Source: Rhizobium oryziradicis (GTDB lineage: Bacteria > Pseudomonadota > Alphaproteobacteria > Rhizobiales > Rhizobiaceae). Taken from it: a stretch of 64,000 bases of DNA. The stretch covers positions 372,001-436,000 of the forward strand of contig NZ_MKIM01000028.1 of the NCBI RefSeq assembly GCF_001939045.1. Reading direction: 5' to 3'. Shown here piece after piece: positions 53,546-63,322 of this stretch. The notes under the pieces are model-generated. The model had not been told where the DNA came from. It saw nothing but the letters and a program-made list of their open reading frames with translations, and searched no databases. Position 1 is the first letter of the stretch. The number at the start of each line of letters is the position of its first letter. The position numbers were made by a program, and so were the translations under genes.

Positions 53546-55375
53546 ATGCCCCATGACACACCACTGATCTCAACAATTGTCGGTGGTCTCGTGTTGGCGT
53601 TTATTTTTGGTGTTATCGCGCACCGGTTCAAAATGCCGCCTCTGGTTGGCTATCTGGTTGCCGGTATTCTGGTTGGGCCACACACGCCCGGTTTTGTGGC
53701 AGATCAGGGGCTGGCACCCGAGCTTGCGGAAATCGGCGTCATCTTGCTGATGTTCGGTGTCGGACTCCATTTCTCCCTGAAGGATCTTTTGTCTGTTCGT
53801 TTTATTGCTGTGCCGGGGGCCGTTGTGCAGATTGGCGTGGCAACGCTGATGGGTCTGGGCATGGGGTATATGATGGGCTGGCCCATCGCTGGCGGCCTGG
53901 TGTTTGGCTTGGCGCTGTCCGTTGCCTCCACCGTGGTGTTACTGAAGGCCTTGCAGGAGCGGCGTATCGTTGAGACCGAGCGCGGCAAGATTGCGGTTGG
54001 CTGGCTGATTGTTGAAGATTTGGCCATGGTGCTGGCTCTGGTTCTCATTCCGGCCCTGGCCAAGGGTCCAAGCGATGTATCTCACGCCGATCCTGTATCC
54101 GTGATGATACAAAACATGCTGGGCATCGATCTGGGGGTTGGCGGTGCAATTGCGTTGACCTTGTTGAAGGTCGCATTGTTTGTGGCCGTTATGTTGGTGT
54201 TTGGCCGCCGGTTGATTCCATGGATCCTGCACCACATCGCCCATACCGGATCGAAAGAGCTTTTTCGGCTTGGCGTTTTGGCCATTGCGCTGGGCGTGGC
54301 CTTTGGTGCCGCCAAATTGTTTGGTGTATCCTTGGCGCTTGGGGCTTTCTTTGCAGGCATGGTGTTGTCGGAAAGTGAGCTCTCCAATCGCGCAGCGCAA
54401 GAAAGCCTGCCCCTGCGTGATGCGTTTGCAGTGCTGTTCTTCGTCTCGGTTGGCATGCTGTTTGATCCAGCCATCATTGTTTCCGAGCCATGGCTGATTT
54501 TGGGCACTATTTTCATCATCGTCGTTGGCAAATCACTGGCAGCCTTCCTGATTGTTCTGGCGTTTCGCAAAACCGTGTCAACGGCACTGACAATTTCCGC
54601 AAGCCTTGCGCAGATCGGCGAATTTTCCTTCATTCTCGCGGAGTTGGGTGTGGGGTTGAAGATCTTGCCAGAAGAAGGGCGCGATCTGATCTTGGCCGGT
54701 GCCATCATTTCCATCGTGCTTAATCCGGTGATGTTCTTTGTTTGTGACCGGATTAAAGATTGGCTGGAGGTCAGGCTCAATGCGGCTCCGGCAACCTTGG
54801 CGATGCAATCGGCCTCTCCAGGTGTCGGGGCGGCGGTCCATGCTGAGGCGGTTGTGTCGGATGGTCGGGTTTCGACCGGGCAAAACAATCGTGAAGATGC
54901 CCATGTTGTCACCTCGGCGGGTGATGAAGGGGATGTGGTGCGCAGCGCGCTATCGGGCCACGCCGTCGTGGTGGGCTACGGTCGCGTCGGGCAAATTCTT
55001 GTGTCCAATCTCAAGGCGTCCAATATTCCAATGCTGGTGATTGAGGATTCCGAACAGCGGGTGCAGGAATTGATGGCGATGGAGGTTCCGGTCATTGGTG
55101 GCAATGCAACATCTGAGCGCGTGTTGAAACTTGCCAATCTCGAGGCCGCAAAAAGCATTGCCATTGCTATTCCCAATGTGTTCGAGGCTGGCAATGTTGT
55201 GGCCAAGGCGAGGGCGACCAATCCCGGACTGCTGGTTCTGGGACGCGCCCATTCCGATGCCGAGATCGATCATTTGATGAAACAGGGCGCAGATACGGTC
55301 ATTATGGGCGAGCGGGAAATTGCCAATGGCATGTTGAACCGTCTCAACCAAATTCACTTTGGATCAACTGGATAG
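53546..55375 (+). CDS. Monovalent cation:proton antiporter-2 (CPA2, KefB/KefC/YbaL-like)
   Basis: 609 residues. An N-terminal CPA2 exchanger with about 12 helices (to residue 390; GYLVAGILVGPHTPGFV near the start, LGAFFAGMVLSESELS) is followed by a linker and a cytosolic TrkA-N domain from residue 471 (HAVVVGYGRVGQILVSNL) that binds nucleotide and controls the channel. It moves K+ out in exchange for H+, possibly gated by glutathione adducts. It overlaps the prolyl aminopeptidase gene by 32 bases at their 3' ends. Confidence 0.9.
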   Translation: MPHDTPLISTIVGGLVLAFIFGVIAHRFKMPPLVGYLVAGILVGPHTPGFVADQGLAPELAEIGVILLMFGVGLHFSLKDLLSVRFIAVPGAVVQIGVATLMGLGMGYMMGWPIAGGLVFGLALSVASTVVLLKALQERRIVETERGKIAVGWLIVEDLAMVLALVLIPALAKGPSDVSHADPVSVMIQNMLGIDLGVGGAIALTLLKVALFVAVMLVFGRRLIPWILHHIAHTGSKELFRLGVLAIALGVAFGAAKLFGVSLALGAFFAGMVLSESELSNRAAQESLPLRDAFAVLFFVSVGMLFDPAIIVSEPWLILGTIFIIVVGKSLAAFLIVLAFRKTVSTALTISASLAQIGEFSFILAELGVGLKILPEEGRDLILAGAIISIVLNPVMFFVCDRIKDWLEVRLNAAPATLAMQSASPGVGAAVHAEAVVSDGRVSTGQNNREDAHVVTSAGDEGDVVRSALSGHAVVVGYGRVGQILVSNLKASNIPMLVIEDSEQRVQELMAMEVPVIGGNATSERVLKLANLEAAKSIAIAIPNVFEAGNVVAKARATNPGLLVLGRAHSDAEIDHLMKQGADTVIMGEREIANGMLNRLNQIHFGSTG

Positions 55376-56318
55376 AGTGAACAGCTTCAACGATGCACGA
55401 TGCCATGTTGGGCGCACTGCTGTCATGGCCGCCATCTTCGACCACAATCAATTGGCTGCCCGGCCATGCCTGATTGAGCTGAAATGCGGTTTTCAGCGGA
55501 CTGCCAAAATCGAGGCGGCCATGAATCAAGACGGCAGGAATGTCAGCTAGCCTGCTGATATGATTCAAAATTTTTCCCTCCGACAACCATGCCCGGTTTG
55601 CCCAGTAATGGGTAACCAGTCTGGCAAAGCACAAACGAAAGCGGGCATCGTCCCAACGCGGGTTGGGTGTATAGCCAGGAGTTGTGGCGAGAATGGAATT
55701 TTCCCAATCACACCAGGCACTTGCGGCCGGTTCATGAATCATTCTATCCGGGCTTGAAAGCAGACGATGATAGGCTGTTGCGAGATCGGCACCGCGTTCA
55801 TGGGCTGGAAGATGATCAACGAAGCGCTGATGTTCGCGTGGAAAAAACTGCCCAACGCCATGGGTGATCCATTCGATCTCGGCGTCGCTGGTGGTGACGA
55901 CCATGTAAAGCACAAAGCCGAGCACGCGATCCGGGTGGGCCTGTCCATAGGCCAGCGCCAGCGTTGATCCCCATGAGCCGCCCACCACCAACCAGCGTTC
56001 GATATGGAGAAAGTCGCGCAACGCTTCAATATCGCGCAGCAGATGCGCAAGTGTGTTGTGGCTGAGATCAACGACAGGATCACCCGCATGGGGCAGGCTG
56101 CGGCCGCAATGACGCTGATCAAACTGTATGATGTGATAACGGCCCGGATCAAAATATCGACGGGCTGTTTCCGATCGGCCAGAGCCGGGGCCGCCATGCA
56201 ACACAATGGCTGGAATCCCGTTTGGGTTACCGCTGCATTCAAAATAAAGATGATGGCCATCACCAACTGGTAGATGGCCATGTCTGAAAGGTGTCAGTGG
56301 CGGGAAAAGCTTATGCAT
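55344..56318 (-). CDS. pip: Prolyl aminopeptidase
   Basis: 324 residues, S33 family alpha/beta hydrolase. The oxyanion loop HGGPGSGRSE, the nucleophile elbow GGSWGSTLALAYG and the catalytic Asp (HGRLDFGSP) and His (EDGGHDSSAPN) are present. DQRHCGRSLPH replaces the common DQRGCGRS (Gly to His). It cleaves N-terminal proline from peptides in the cytosol. The 3' end overlaps the antiporter gene. Confidence 0.93.
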   Translation of the reverse strand: MHKLFPPLTPFRHGHLPVGDGHHLYFECSGNPNGIPAIVLHGGPGSGRSETARRYFDPGRYHIIQFDQRHCGRSLPHAGDPVVDLSHNTLAHLLRDIEALRDFLHIERWLVVGGSWGSTLALAYGQAHPDRVLGFVLYMVVTTSDAEIEWITHGVGQFFPREHQRFVDHLPAHERGADLATAYHRLLSSPDRMIHEPAASAWCDWENSILATTPGYTPNPRWDDARFRLCFARLVTHYWANRAWLSEGKILNHISRLADIPAVLIHGRLDFGSPLKTAFQLNQAWPGSQLIVVEDGGHDSSAPNMASCIVEAVHSIQLIQSEFG

Positions 56319-56340
56319 AATCCCCTCCCGCCGTTTTAAA

Positions 56341-57150
56341 TTAATTCAGGGTTTTAAGCTGGGCAATCACCAGATGGCCGGGCGATGGCTCGCCATCTTG
56401 CATGCGCACATTGATGTCGGAAATTTCCAGCACTACAAAACCCGTGGCCGCAAGCCGCTCGCGCACATAGCTTTGCGCGTGCACGAAGCGCTGGTGTGGA
56501 CCCACTTTATACGGCACGTCCTCGCCCATGGTCTCTGAGGAAAACACAAAAATGCCGCCCAGCGCCAGATTTTCAGACACGCCGAAAAACAATGGCTCAA
56601 GCGCGCCGAGATAGGGCAGCACGTCGGTGGCGGTCACCAGATCAAACAGTTCTTCATCATTGTCTTCGAGAAAGTCTTCGACTTCGGCCACGTAGAGCGT
56701 GTCGTAGAGGTCTTTCTCATGGGCAATTTCAACCATGTTTTCAGACAGGTCGATGCCGGTGATGTCTTCTGCCATGTCGCGCAGCGTGCCGCCGGTCAGC
56801 CCCGTGCCGCAGCCGAGATCCAGCATGCGCTTGAATGGGCCAAGGCCCAATTCTTGCAGGCGCTGGCGCACGATGGCAGGCACCGCATAACCCAACTGCT
56901 CGACCAGAATATCTTCAAAATCTTCTGCGTGTTGGTCAAACAGGGTTTCGACATAGGCGTCAGAGGCGCGCGATGGCGTTTCACCGCGCCCCAGCGAGGC
57001 AATGCGTACTGCAGCACCTCCGTGATCTTCCGGGTCGATGGCCAATACTTCTTCATAGGCTTTGACGGCTTCGTCAATCTTGCCTGCTTTTTCCAGCGCC
57101 AAGGCCCGGTTATAGGCCTCGGACAGCTTTTCTTCATCAATCTTTGCCAT
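56341..57150 (-). CDS. TPR-containing SAM-dependent methyltransferase
   Basis: 269 residues. About 1-45 contain a tetratricopeptide repeat (YNRALALEKAGKIDEAVKAYEEVLAIDPED), and residues about 85-235 are a class I methyltransferase with motif I MLDLGCGTGLTGGTL and ITGIDLSENMVEIA. The fusion of a protein-binding TPR with a methyltransferase suggests a protein target or a partner. Substrate unknown. It lies 22 bases before the aminopeptidase gene on the same strand and may be co-transcribed with it. Confidence 0.82.
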   Translation of the reverse strand: MAKIDEEKLSEAYNRALALEKAGKIDEAVKAYEEVLAIDPEDHGGAAVRIASLGRGETPSRASDAYVETLFDQHAEDFEDILVEQLGYAVPAIVRQRLQELGLGPFKRMLDLGCGTGLTGGTLRDMAEDITGIDLSENMVEIAHEKDLYDTLYVAEVEDFLEDNDEELFDLVTATDVLPYLGALEPLFFGVSENLALGGIFVFSSETMGEDVPYKVGPHQRFVHAQSYVRERLAATGFVVLEISDINVRMQDGEPSPGHLVIAQLKTLN

Positions 57151-57377
57151 TGCGAAACCCTCAAAGCCTGTGCTGCCGCGCAGCTATTGTGGCAGGGAAT
57201 ATCGTCTCAAATACCATTTGGCAACATGAGGAAACCAAACCTTGAGATTTAGCCGGGTTCCTTGCGCCGTGAGGACGGCAGGAACTCCTGCACTGAAAAT
57301 GGGCAGAAATTAATCACATGTTAGAGGAACAAATATATATTGACAGTTGAATTATCGGATTAACCCGGAGCCAAACG

Positions 57378-59702
57378 ATGTCGTTTTCAATCCGAAACGT
57401 GCTGATCAGTGTGTTTGCAATACTCAGCATTCTGCTGGCGGTCCTTGTTGCAAGTTCGCTCTTGAAATCCTACCGAAATTATCAGGTCTATGCTGAGGTC
57501 TCAGAACTGACAGGCCTCGACAAGGCGCTTTTTGAGGCACTTCTTGCATTCCGCAGTGAGCGCGGCGATAGCCGCTCCGCTCTGGCGCTCAGCGCGACGG
57601 ATGGTGCCGGTTCCATTGAATCGATGAAGAAGAAGCGCGCTGCGGTTGACGAGGGTATGACGCAGGCCAAGCTGATTGCGACGCGACTTGCTGCACCGGA
57701 ACTTGAAGCGCCGGTTGCCAGTGTGATGGGGCGTTATGACGCCTTGCTTGCATTCCGCAAGGTGATTGACGGGGAGTTGGCAAAACCGGTTGATGCGCGC
57801 GACGCCAATACCGCCAAGAACTGGATGACGATTGCTGGTGATTTTCTCACCGAGCTGGAAAAAACGTCTCTGAAGGCTGAAGCGCGGATGCGCACGCTCG
57901 ATCCTTCCCAGATGCCAATGATCCAGACACGCGCCTACGCCTGGGCAACGCGTGCAACCGCTGGCGATGCACTTATCATTCTCAGCAATGCGGTGACATC
58001 TGGCAAGCCGATTAACGCAGCGTTGCAGCAAAAGCTTGCGGTTGCCGATTCGAATGCCGCCCTTGCGTGGTACAATGTCAGCATTCTTGTCGATCATCCT
58101 CAAACGCCAAAAGCGATCCAGGATGCTTATCAGATCGCGACTCAGTCCTATTTCAAGGGCCAGTTCGCCGATATGCGTGCCGATCTGATCACCAAGATCA
58201 GCTCTGGTGAGAACCCGCCGCTGAGCATTGATCAGTGGCGCACGGCCACGACGCCTGCCATCAATTCGATTGCTGCTGTGGCCTCGCTGGCCATGGATAC
58301 GCTCAACAACGATGCGCAAGCCGCCAAGTCGAAAGCCTTGGTCAACATGTTCTCGTTCCTCGCTCTGTTTATCTTCGTTCTTTTGCTTGGCGCAATCGGC
58401 ATGCTGGTGATCCTTCGCAAGGTCATTCGGCCAATCGGCACGCTAACCAGCTGCATGCGCACATTGGCCAGCGGCGATCTTTCTGTGATGGTTCCTGGTG
58501 CAAAGCGTCGCGATGAAATCGGAGAAATGGCGCGTTCGGTTGAAGTCTTTCAGGTTGCAGCAAAACGAAATCGTGAGTTGGAAACAGAAGCTGAAGAAAG
58601 CCGCCGGGCCAATGAACGTGAACGTGCGGAAGTGCAGGCTCGCGCCGAGGCTGAAGCGGAGGCCCGCCTTATCCAGGCAACGGGTACGCTGGCCGCAGGC
58701 CTCAAGCGTCTGGCTGCCGGCGACTTGATGTGCGAAATCGATCAGCAATTTGCGCCGCAGTTTGAAGGGCTGCGTCATGACTTTAACACCTCCGTCAAGC
58801 AGCTGCGCTCCGTCCTTGTGTCGGTTGGCCAGTCAGCAGGTGCCGTGAGCGGCGGTTCCGGCGAGATTTCCTCCGCTTCGGACGATCTCGCCAAACGCAC
58901 CGAGCAACAGGCTGCGGCCTTGGAGCAGACGGCGGCCGCCCTTGAGGAAATCACCGCCAATGTCTCGGCAACATCGCGCCGCACAGGTGATGCTCGTAAC
59001 ATCGTTCGCGACACGCGCAACCGTGCAGAGCAGTCTGGCGTGGTCGTGGGGAATGCTGTGACGGCCATGGAGCGAATTGAGCACGCTTCCAAGCAGATCA
59101 GTCAGATCATTGGCGTGATCGACGAAATTGCCTTCCAGACCAATTTGCTGGCGCTCAACGCCGGGGTCGAGGCGGCGCGGGCTGGTGAGGCTGGCAAGGG
59201 CTTTGCGGTGGTTGCGCAAGAGGTGCGTGAACTGGCGCAGCGCTCTGCCACTGCGGCGAAGGAGATCAAGGCGCTGATCAGCAATTCCGAAATTGCTGTT
59301 TCTGAAGGTGTCAAGCTCGTCAATGAAACGGGCGACGGCCTCAATTCGATCTCCGGATTGGTACAGGCAATCAACGAGCATATGGATGCGATCGCATCTG
59401 CCGCGCAGGAGCAATCCATTGGCCTCGGCGAAGTGAACTCTGCGGTCAATCAGATGGATCAATCGACACAGAAGAACGCAGCGATGGTGGAAGAAATGAA
59501 CGCCGCCTCTGCGGGCTTGGCTCAGGAGGCCGCCAATCTTGCAGACCTGCTCCGTCAGTTCCGCACAGGGCTGGAGGGGACGGGAGCAGAGAACCAGCGT
59601 GTCCGGACACAGGCTCCATTGGTTTCGCCAAATCGCGCGCGCTCCCAGCAGATGACGGCTGGAAACACGGCGCTTGCCCGCGATAACTGGCAGGAGTTTT
59701 AA
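57378..59702 (+). CDS. Methyl-accepting chemotaxis protein
   Basis: 774 residues. A membrane helix at about 7-28, a helical periplasmic sensor of about 290 residues (to 315), a second helix at about 320-345, a HAMP domain (about 345-400), a second HAMP-like segment near 440-490 with a charged coiled coil between, and the MA signalling domain (500-735) with the tip sequence [26 protein letters not shown] core ([19 protein letters not shown]). The protein ends with NWQEF, a CheR/CheB-tethering pentapeptide. The ligand is unknown. Terminator follows. Confidence 0.95.
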   Translation: MSFSIRNVLISVFAILSILLAVLVASSLLKSYRNYQVYAEVSELTGLDKALFEALLAFRSERGDSRSALALSATDGAGSIESMKKKRAAVDEGMTQAKLIATRLAAPELEAPVASVMGRYDALLAFRKVIDGELAKPVDARDANTAKNWMTIAGDFLTELEKTSLKAEARMRTLDPSQMPMIQTRAYAWATRATAGDALIILSNAVTSGKPINAALQQKLAVADSNAALAWYNVSILVDHPQTPKAIQDAYQIATQSYFKGQFADMRADLITKISSGENPPLSIDQWRTATTPAINSIAAVASLAMDTLNNDAQAAKSKALVNMFSFLALFIFVLLLGAIGMLVILRKVIRPIGTLTSCMRTLASGDLSVMVPGAKRRDEIGEMARSVEVFQVAAKRNRELETEAEESRRANERERAEVQARAEAEAEARLIQATGTLAAGLKRLAAGDLMCEIDQQFAPQFEGLRHDFNTSVKQLRSVLVSVGQSAGAVSGGSGEISSASDDLAKRTEQQAAALEQTAAALEEITANVSATSRRTGDARNIVRDTRNRAEQSGVVVGNAVTAMERIEHASKQISQIIGVIDEIAFQTNLLALNAGVEAARAGEAGKGFAVVAQEVRELAQRSATAAKEIKALISNSEIAVSEGVKLVNETGDGLNSISGLVQAINEHMDAIASAAQEQSIGLGEVNSAVNQMDQSTQKNAAMVEEMNAASAGLAQEAANLADLLRQFRTGLEGTGAENQRVRTQAPLVSPNRARSQQMTAGNTALARDNWQEF

Positions 59703-59714
59703 CGCTCCTCTACC

Positions 59715-59760
59715 GCATCGGTCCGAAACGTGGAAACCCGTTTTCGGACCGATGCTTTTA
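59715..59760 (+). terminator. Rho-independent terminator of the chemoreceptor gene
   Basis: GCATCGGTCCGAAA-CG pairs with CG-TTTTCGGACCGATGC (one bulge), followed by TTTTA. Confidence 0.85.
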
Positions 59761-59900
59761 ATGATGAAAGATTAAACGCACGGTGGACCTGGCGTGTCAC
59801 ATGGTCTTTTTGCGTTTGATACAATGAATGGCATCGTCAGCAATGATTGTGCGCCGCAGACCAAGGTTAGACGCGCTCACGCATTTTTGCTTTGAGGACA

Positions 59901-59945
59901 TTGCAAATATCTCAAATGCTGTCCAAGGGCTTGAGATATTTGCAA
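59901..59945. repeat. Perfect 15-bp inverted repeat
   Basis: TTGCAAATATCTCAA (59901-59915), a 15-base centre, TTGAGATATTTGCAA (59931-59945). It lies in the 278-base gap between the chemoreceptor and the 3' end of usg. No T tract follows on either strand. Could be a terminator for usg, an operator, or remnant mobile-element ends. Confidence 0.6.
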
Positions 59946-59980
59946 AAGGGATACCCAGTGAAACGTTCAATGCCTTTGTA

Positions 59981-60247
59981 TCAGTGCAGAATGAACTCGC
60001 CCTTCAGGGCGCGCCATTCGTTGGCAGCAATCAGCTTGCGATGGACGTAGCGGACTGAATGCAGCGGCCCATCCAGCTTTTCCTGCCAGAATTTCAAAAA
60101 GCTCTGCATTTCGGGAAAATCCGGTGCCAGATCATAGTGCTGCCAAAGATAGGTTTGCAGTACGCTTGGATGATCCGGCATGCGGTAGAGAATGTGTGCG
60201 GTTGTCAGGCCGTAGCCTTTCAGCATCATTTCCATGTCTTCGTTCAT
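59981..60247 (-). CDS. usg: Usg family protein
   Basis: 88 residues from ATG 60247; a frame 32 residues longer is less likely. The protein is helical and shows the usg pattern MMLKGYGLTTAHILYRMPDHPSVLQ, YLWQHYDLAPDFPEMQSFLKFWQEKLDGPLHSVRYVH. Usg was named from a gene upstream of trp genes in rhizobia and its function is not known. The gene is alone here; no trp genes are adjacent. Confidence 0.85.
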   Translation of the reverse strand: MNEDMEMMLKGYGLTTAHILYRMPDHPSVLQTYLWQHYDLAPDFPEMQSFLKFWQEKLDGPLHSVRYVHRKLIAANEWRALKGEFILH

Positions 60248-60491
60248 GGTGACCTCGCTTTCAATCCCACAGGTTGCGCGCGGAACAGATGCCGACAGGA
60301 CATCCGCTCCGCATCGGCTGTGCCGATAGAGGAATGGTTCCATGTCAGGCTTAATCGAGGCTTAACAAAACTGTCATATTCAAAAAAATGATTTAAATAT
60401 CAGTGTGTTAGCAGCTTATTGGCGTGAGTGCTGCTAATGTGCTTTGCGTTTATGGGATTCAATCGAGCCGCGCCGTATTCGTCTTTGAGGC

Positions 60492-60525
60492 TGTCGCGCT
60501 CAAATCAATCCGGTTGAGCGCGACA
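60492..60525 (-). terminator. Hairpin at the end of the amino-acid ABC operon
   Basis: TGTCGCGCTCAA (60492-60503), ten-base loop, TTGAGCGCGACA (60514-60525): 12 perfect pairs, starting 4 bases past the last permease stop. No T run; may stabilise the 3' end or end transcription. Confidence 0.65.
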
Positions 60526-60529
60526 TGAT

Positions 60530-61360
60530 TCAGCGTTTGAGATGGCGGGTAAGGTATTTCTCAATCGCGGCCCAGACGTGGCGCAGTGTTTCCACAATTG
60601 CGAGATAGAAAATCGCAGCCCATAAATAGGCCTGATAATCAAAGGTGCGCGAAAAGGCGTAGCGGGTTTGGCCCATCAAATCGAGCACAGTGATAATGGC
60701 CAGAATGGCCGACGCCTTCACCATCAAAATGATTTCGTTGCCATAGGGGCGCAGGGCAACAATCAAGGCTTGTGGCACAATGATTTTCCAAAAGGTTACG
60801 CTGCTGGAAAGCCCGAGCGATGCCGCACCCTCGCGCTGACCGCGCGGCACGCTCTCAATTGCACCGCGCAAGATTTCGGCCTGATAGGCGGCCGTGTTGA
60901 GGCTGAGGGCCAGAACACCGCAATACCACGCATCGCGGAAGAACCACCACAAATCCACCTGCTCAAAGGCGTCTCGAAACCCGCCCAAGCCGTAATAGAT
61001 CATGAAAACCTGCGCCAGCAGCGGTGTGCCGCGAAAGACATAGACATAGGCAAAGGTGATGACATTGGCGATTCGATTTTTCGACATGCGGCCAATGGCA
61101 ATCGGCACCGACAACACCGCACCACAAACAATCGAAACAGCAACGATCAACAGCGTGGTGACCAGGCCATCAAGAAGCCGTGGGCCGTATTTGACAAACT
61201 TATCCTGATCCCAATTGGTGATCATCATCGCCAGCAAACCAACGCCAAGGGCGGCCCAGATCACCAAAAGCACAATGCCAAGCACGCGCGCCGGGTTGAG
61301 GCGCGTATAGGCCGCCGGCGGGGCGGGGCGGGGCGGAATAAGGTCTTGTGAATAGCTCAT
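60530..61360 (-). CDS. Polar amino-acid ABC transporter permease (HisM-like)
   Basis: 276 residues, five to six helices. The permease contains the HEAT-motif-like DRNLTL-type EAA loop (EILRGAIESVPRGQREGAASLGLSSSVTFWKIIVPQA, shown here only as EAA loop around residue 160-195) that contacts the ATPase. It pairs with the preceding HisQ-like permease, overlapping it by 4 bases (61357-61360). The substrate is likely a basic or opine-type amino acid. The N-terminal 30 residues are Pro-rich (IPPRPAPPAAY). Confidence 0.9.
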   Translation of the reverse strand: MSYSQDLIPPRPAPPAAYTRLNPARVLGIVLLVIWAALGVGLLAMMITNWDQDKFVKYGPRLLDGLVTTLLIVAVSIVCGAVLSVPIAIGRMSKNRIANVITFAYVYVFRGTPLLAQVFMIYYGLGGFRDAFEQVDLWWFFRDAWYCGVLALSLNTAAYQAEILRGAIESVPRGQREGAASLGLSSSVTFWKIIVPQALIVALRPYGNEIILMVKASAILAIITVLDLMGQTRYAFSRTFDYQAYLWAAIFYLAIVETLRHVWAAIEKYLTRHLKR

Positions 61361-62160
61361 CGGCTTGCTCCAGCGCGTTTTGTCCAGCGATCAATAAAGC
61401 CAATGGCAATCGACGATAGAACGGCCAGCACGAGATAGAGCGCGCAGGCGATGAGATAAAACAGGAAGGCTTCTTTGGTAACGCGTGCTGCAATGCCGGT
61501 TTGGCGGATAATGTCCGTGAGACCGACAACGGAAACAAGGGCCGTGTCTTTCAAAAGGTTCATCCACAAATTCACGATTCCCGGCAGAGCGATGCGAATG
61601 AGTTGTGGTAAAATAACCAGCAACATCGTTTTGGTTTTGGACAGGCCAATGGCCGCACCCGCTTCATATTGGCCATTGGGAATTGCCTTGAACGCCGATT
61701 GCAGCACTTCGGCGCAATAGGAGGAAAATACGAAGGCCAAAGCAATCATGCCAGCAAAGAAGGCATTGATTTCGAGCCGCTCCTGAAAGCCAATCGCGGC
61801 GAGAGCTGCTTGCAGAAAAATTTGCAGGCCGTAATAGACAATGAACAGTGTCAGCAATTCGGGCAGGCCACGAAAAATCGTGGTGTAAATGGCAGCGGCG
61901 CGCCGCAATGGTTTTTCCTGGCTCTGGGCTGCCAGAGCGATCAAGAAACCGATGGTCAAACCGATGGGCAAAGTTGCGCAGGCAAGCGTGACCGTGACTT
62001 TGAAGCCAAAGCCAATTTCATCACCCCAGCCAGAATCGCCACAGGCAAGGAGGGTGTTGTTCGCAAACAGCGAGAAAACCCCGACACTGCCGCAAAATGG
62101 ATCGAAAATATGCGAAACGAACGCCCAGAGAGCGTCGAGCGCGGAAGCCAGTCCGCTCAT
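61357..62160 (-). CDS. Polar amino-acid ABC transporter permease (HisQ-like)
   Basis: 267 residues with about five helices. The EAA loop lies around residues 150-190 (YCAEVLQSAFKAIPNGQ, AAIGLSKTKTMLLVILPQ), and FRGLPELLTLFIVYYGLQ is a permease mark of the HisMQ family. It stands 94 bases downstream of the binding-protein gene, past a hairpin, and overlaps the HisM-like gene. Confidence 0.9.
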   Translation of the reverse strand: MSGLASALDALWAFVSHIFDPFCGSVGVFSLFANNTLLACGDSGWGDEIGFGFKVTVTLACATLPIGLTIGFLIALAAQSQEKPLRRAAAIYTTIFRGLPELLTLFIVYYGLQIFLQAALAAIGFQERLEINAFFAGMIALAFVFSSYCAEVLQSAFKAIPNGQYEAGAAIGLSKTKTMLLVILPQLIRIALPGIVNLWMNLLKDTALVSVVGLTDIIRQTGIAARVTKEAFLFYLIACALYLVLAVLSSIAIGFIDRWTKRAGASR

Positions 62161-62209
62161 TGAGCCAAATCCCCGCGCGGTCTTTGCCGCTTTATTGTTG
62201 GGTCAAAAT

Positions 62210-62239
62210 CTCTGGCGGATGATTTTTCACCCGCCAGAG
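62210..62239 (-). promoter_or_regulatory. Intercistronic hairpin between the binding protein and permease genes
   Basis: CTCTGGCGG (62210-62218) pairs with CCGCCAGAG (62231-62239). In ABC importer operons such hairpins lower permease expression relative to the binding protein. Confidence 0.6.
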
Positions 62240-62254
62240 GCGTCTTAACCAGAT

Positions 62255-63031
62255 TTATTCGTCGCCGTAAACGTCGAAGGTGAAATACTTTTCGTTGATC
62301 TTCTTGTAGGTGCCGTTGGCGCGGATGGCGGCAATGGCCTTGGAGAAACGATCAGCAAGGGCGGTTTCACCTTTGCGCACGGCAATGCCTGCACCTTCGC
62401 CGTTGATGGCGACATCAACCGGCAGCTTGGTGAGGATCTTGCAGCAGGCACCCGCGTCGCTCTTGGTCCACTGTGTCAGCACAACGATATCATCGATAAC
62501 GGCGTCAACGCGGCCATTGGCAATATCCAGCTTGTACTCATCTGCGGTTGGATAGAGCTTCAGCTCAGAGCCGGGCATATGCTTTTCAGCATAGTTGGCG
62601 TGAGTCGTTGCCGATTGCGCACCGATGATCTTGCCCTTCAGGTCATCCAGGCTTTTGATCTTGGAATCTTTTGGCACGGCAATGGCTGGTGGCGTGTTGT
62701 AATATTTCTTGGAGAAGTCAACCTTTTGCAAGCGCTCCGGCGTGATCGACATAGAGGCGACGATGGCGTCGAACTTCTTGGCCTGAAGGCCGGGAATCAG
62801 TCCATCCCAATCGTTGCTGACAAAGGTGCAGGTCACCTTCATTTCGGTGCACAGAGCTTTGGCGATATCGATGTCAAAGCCTTCAAGCTTGCCATCGGTG
62901 GTGAGGCTGTTGAACGGAGGGTAAGCACCTTCTGATGCAATAACGAGCTTTTCTTCAGCCATTGCATTGCCCGCAAACAGCGACAGCGCGGTAATGGAGG
63001 CAGCGGCGAGAAAACGAATTGAAATACGCAT
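62255..63031 (-). CDS. Periplasmic amino-acid-binding protein (ArgT/HisJ type)
   Basis: 258 residues from ATG 63031. A signal peptide of about 23 residues ends at GNAMA-EE. The two-lobed SBP_bac_3 fold shows SEGAYPPFNSLTTDGKLEGFDIDIAKALC, DGLIPGLQAKKFDAIVASMSITPERLQKVDFSKKYY, typical of lysine/arginine/ornithine/histidine binders (first block given in full is 29 residues in the protein; its core is EGFDIDIAKAL). Two cysteines near residue 200 (GACCKILTK) are unusual. It delivers ligand to the two permeases downstream. No ATPase gene is found in the operon. Confidence 0.88.
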   Translation of the reverse strand: MRISIRFLAAASITALSLFAGNAMAEEKLVIASEGAYPPFNSLTTDGKLEGFDIDIAKALCTEMKVTCTFVSNDWDGLIPGLQAKKFDAIVASMSITPERLQKVDFSKKYYNTPPAIAVPKDSKIKSLDDLKGKIIGAQSATTHANYAEKHMPGSELKLYPTADEYKLDIANGRVDAVIDDIVVLTQWTKSDAGACCKILTKLPVDVAINGEGAGIAVRKGETALADRFSKAIAAIRANGTYKKINEKYFTFDVYGDE

Positions 63032-63322
63032 GAGATCCTCTCTGTTGGGTGCCATCGGATAGTACATCATCGCGATGGCGAGGCTCCAGAAAATTGAATG
63101 TCTTTTTTTACTGGAACGATTTTCCAGTTTTCCCGTTTTTAGCCAAATTGCAACCGCTAAAATGAAGGCTTCCCCACACAATGGTGATGAACAGGGTGTT
63201 CACAGCGGGTTCATTCCCCTGGGGTCATCTTTGTGCCTGAAATTTAGCGTGTGTTCGCAATGTTACGTGGCGGTAACGCTTAATAATGCGAGGTAATGTG
63301 CCTCGCTCGTGAGGAAATATCT

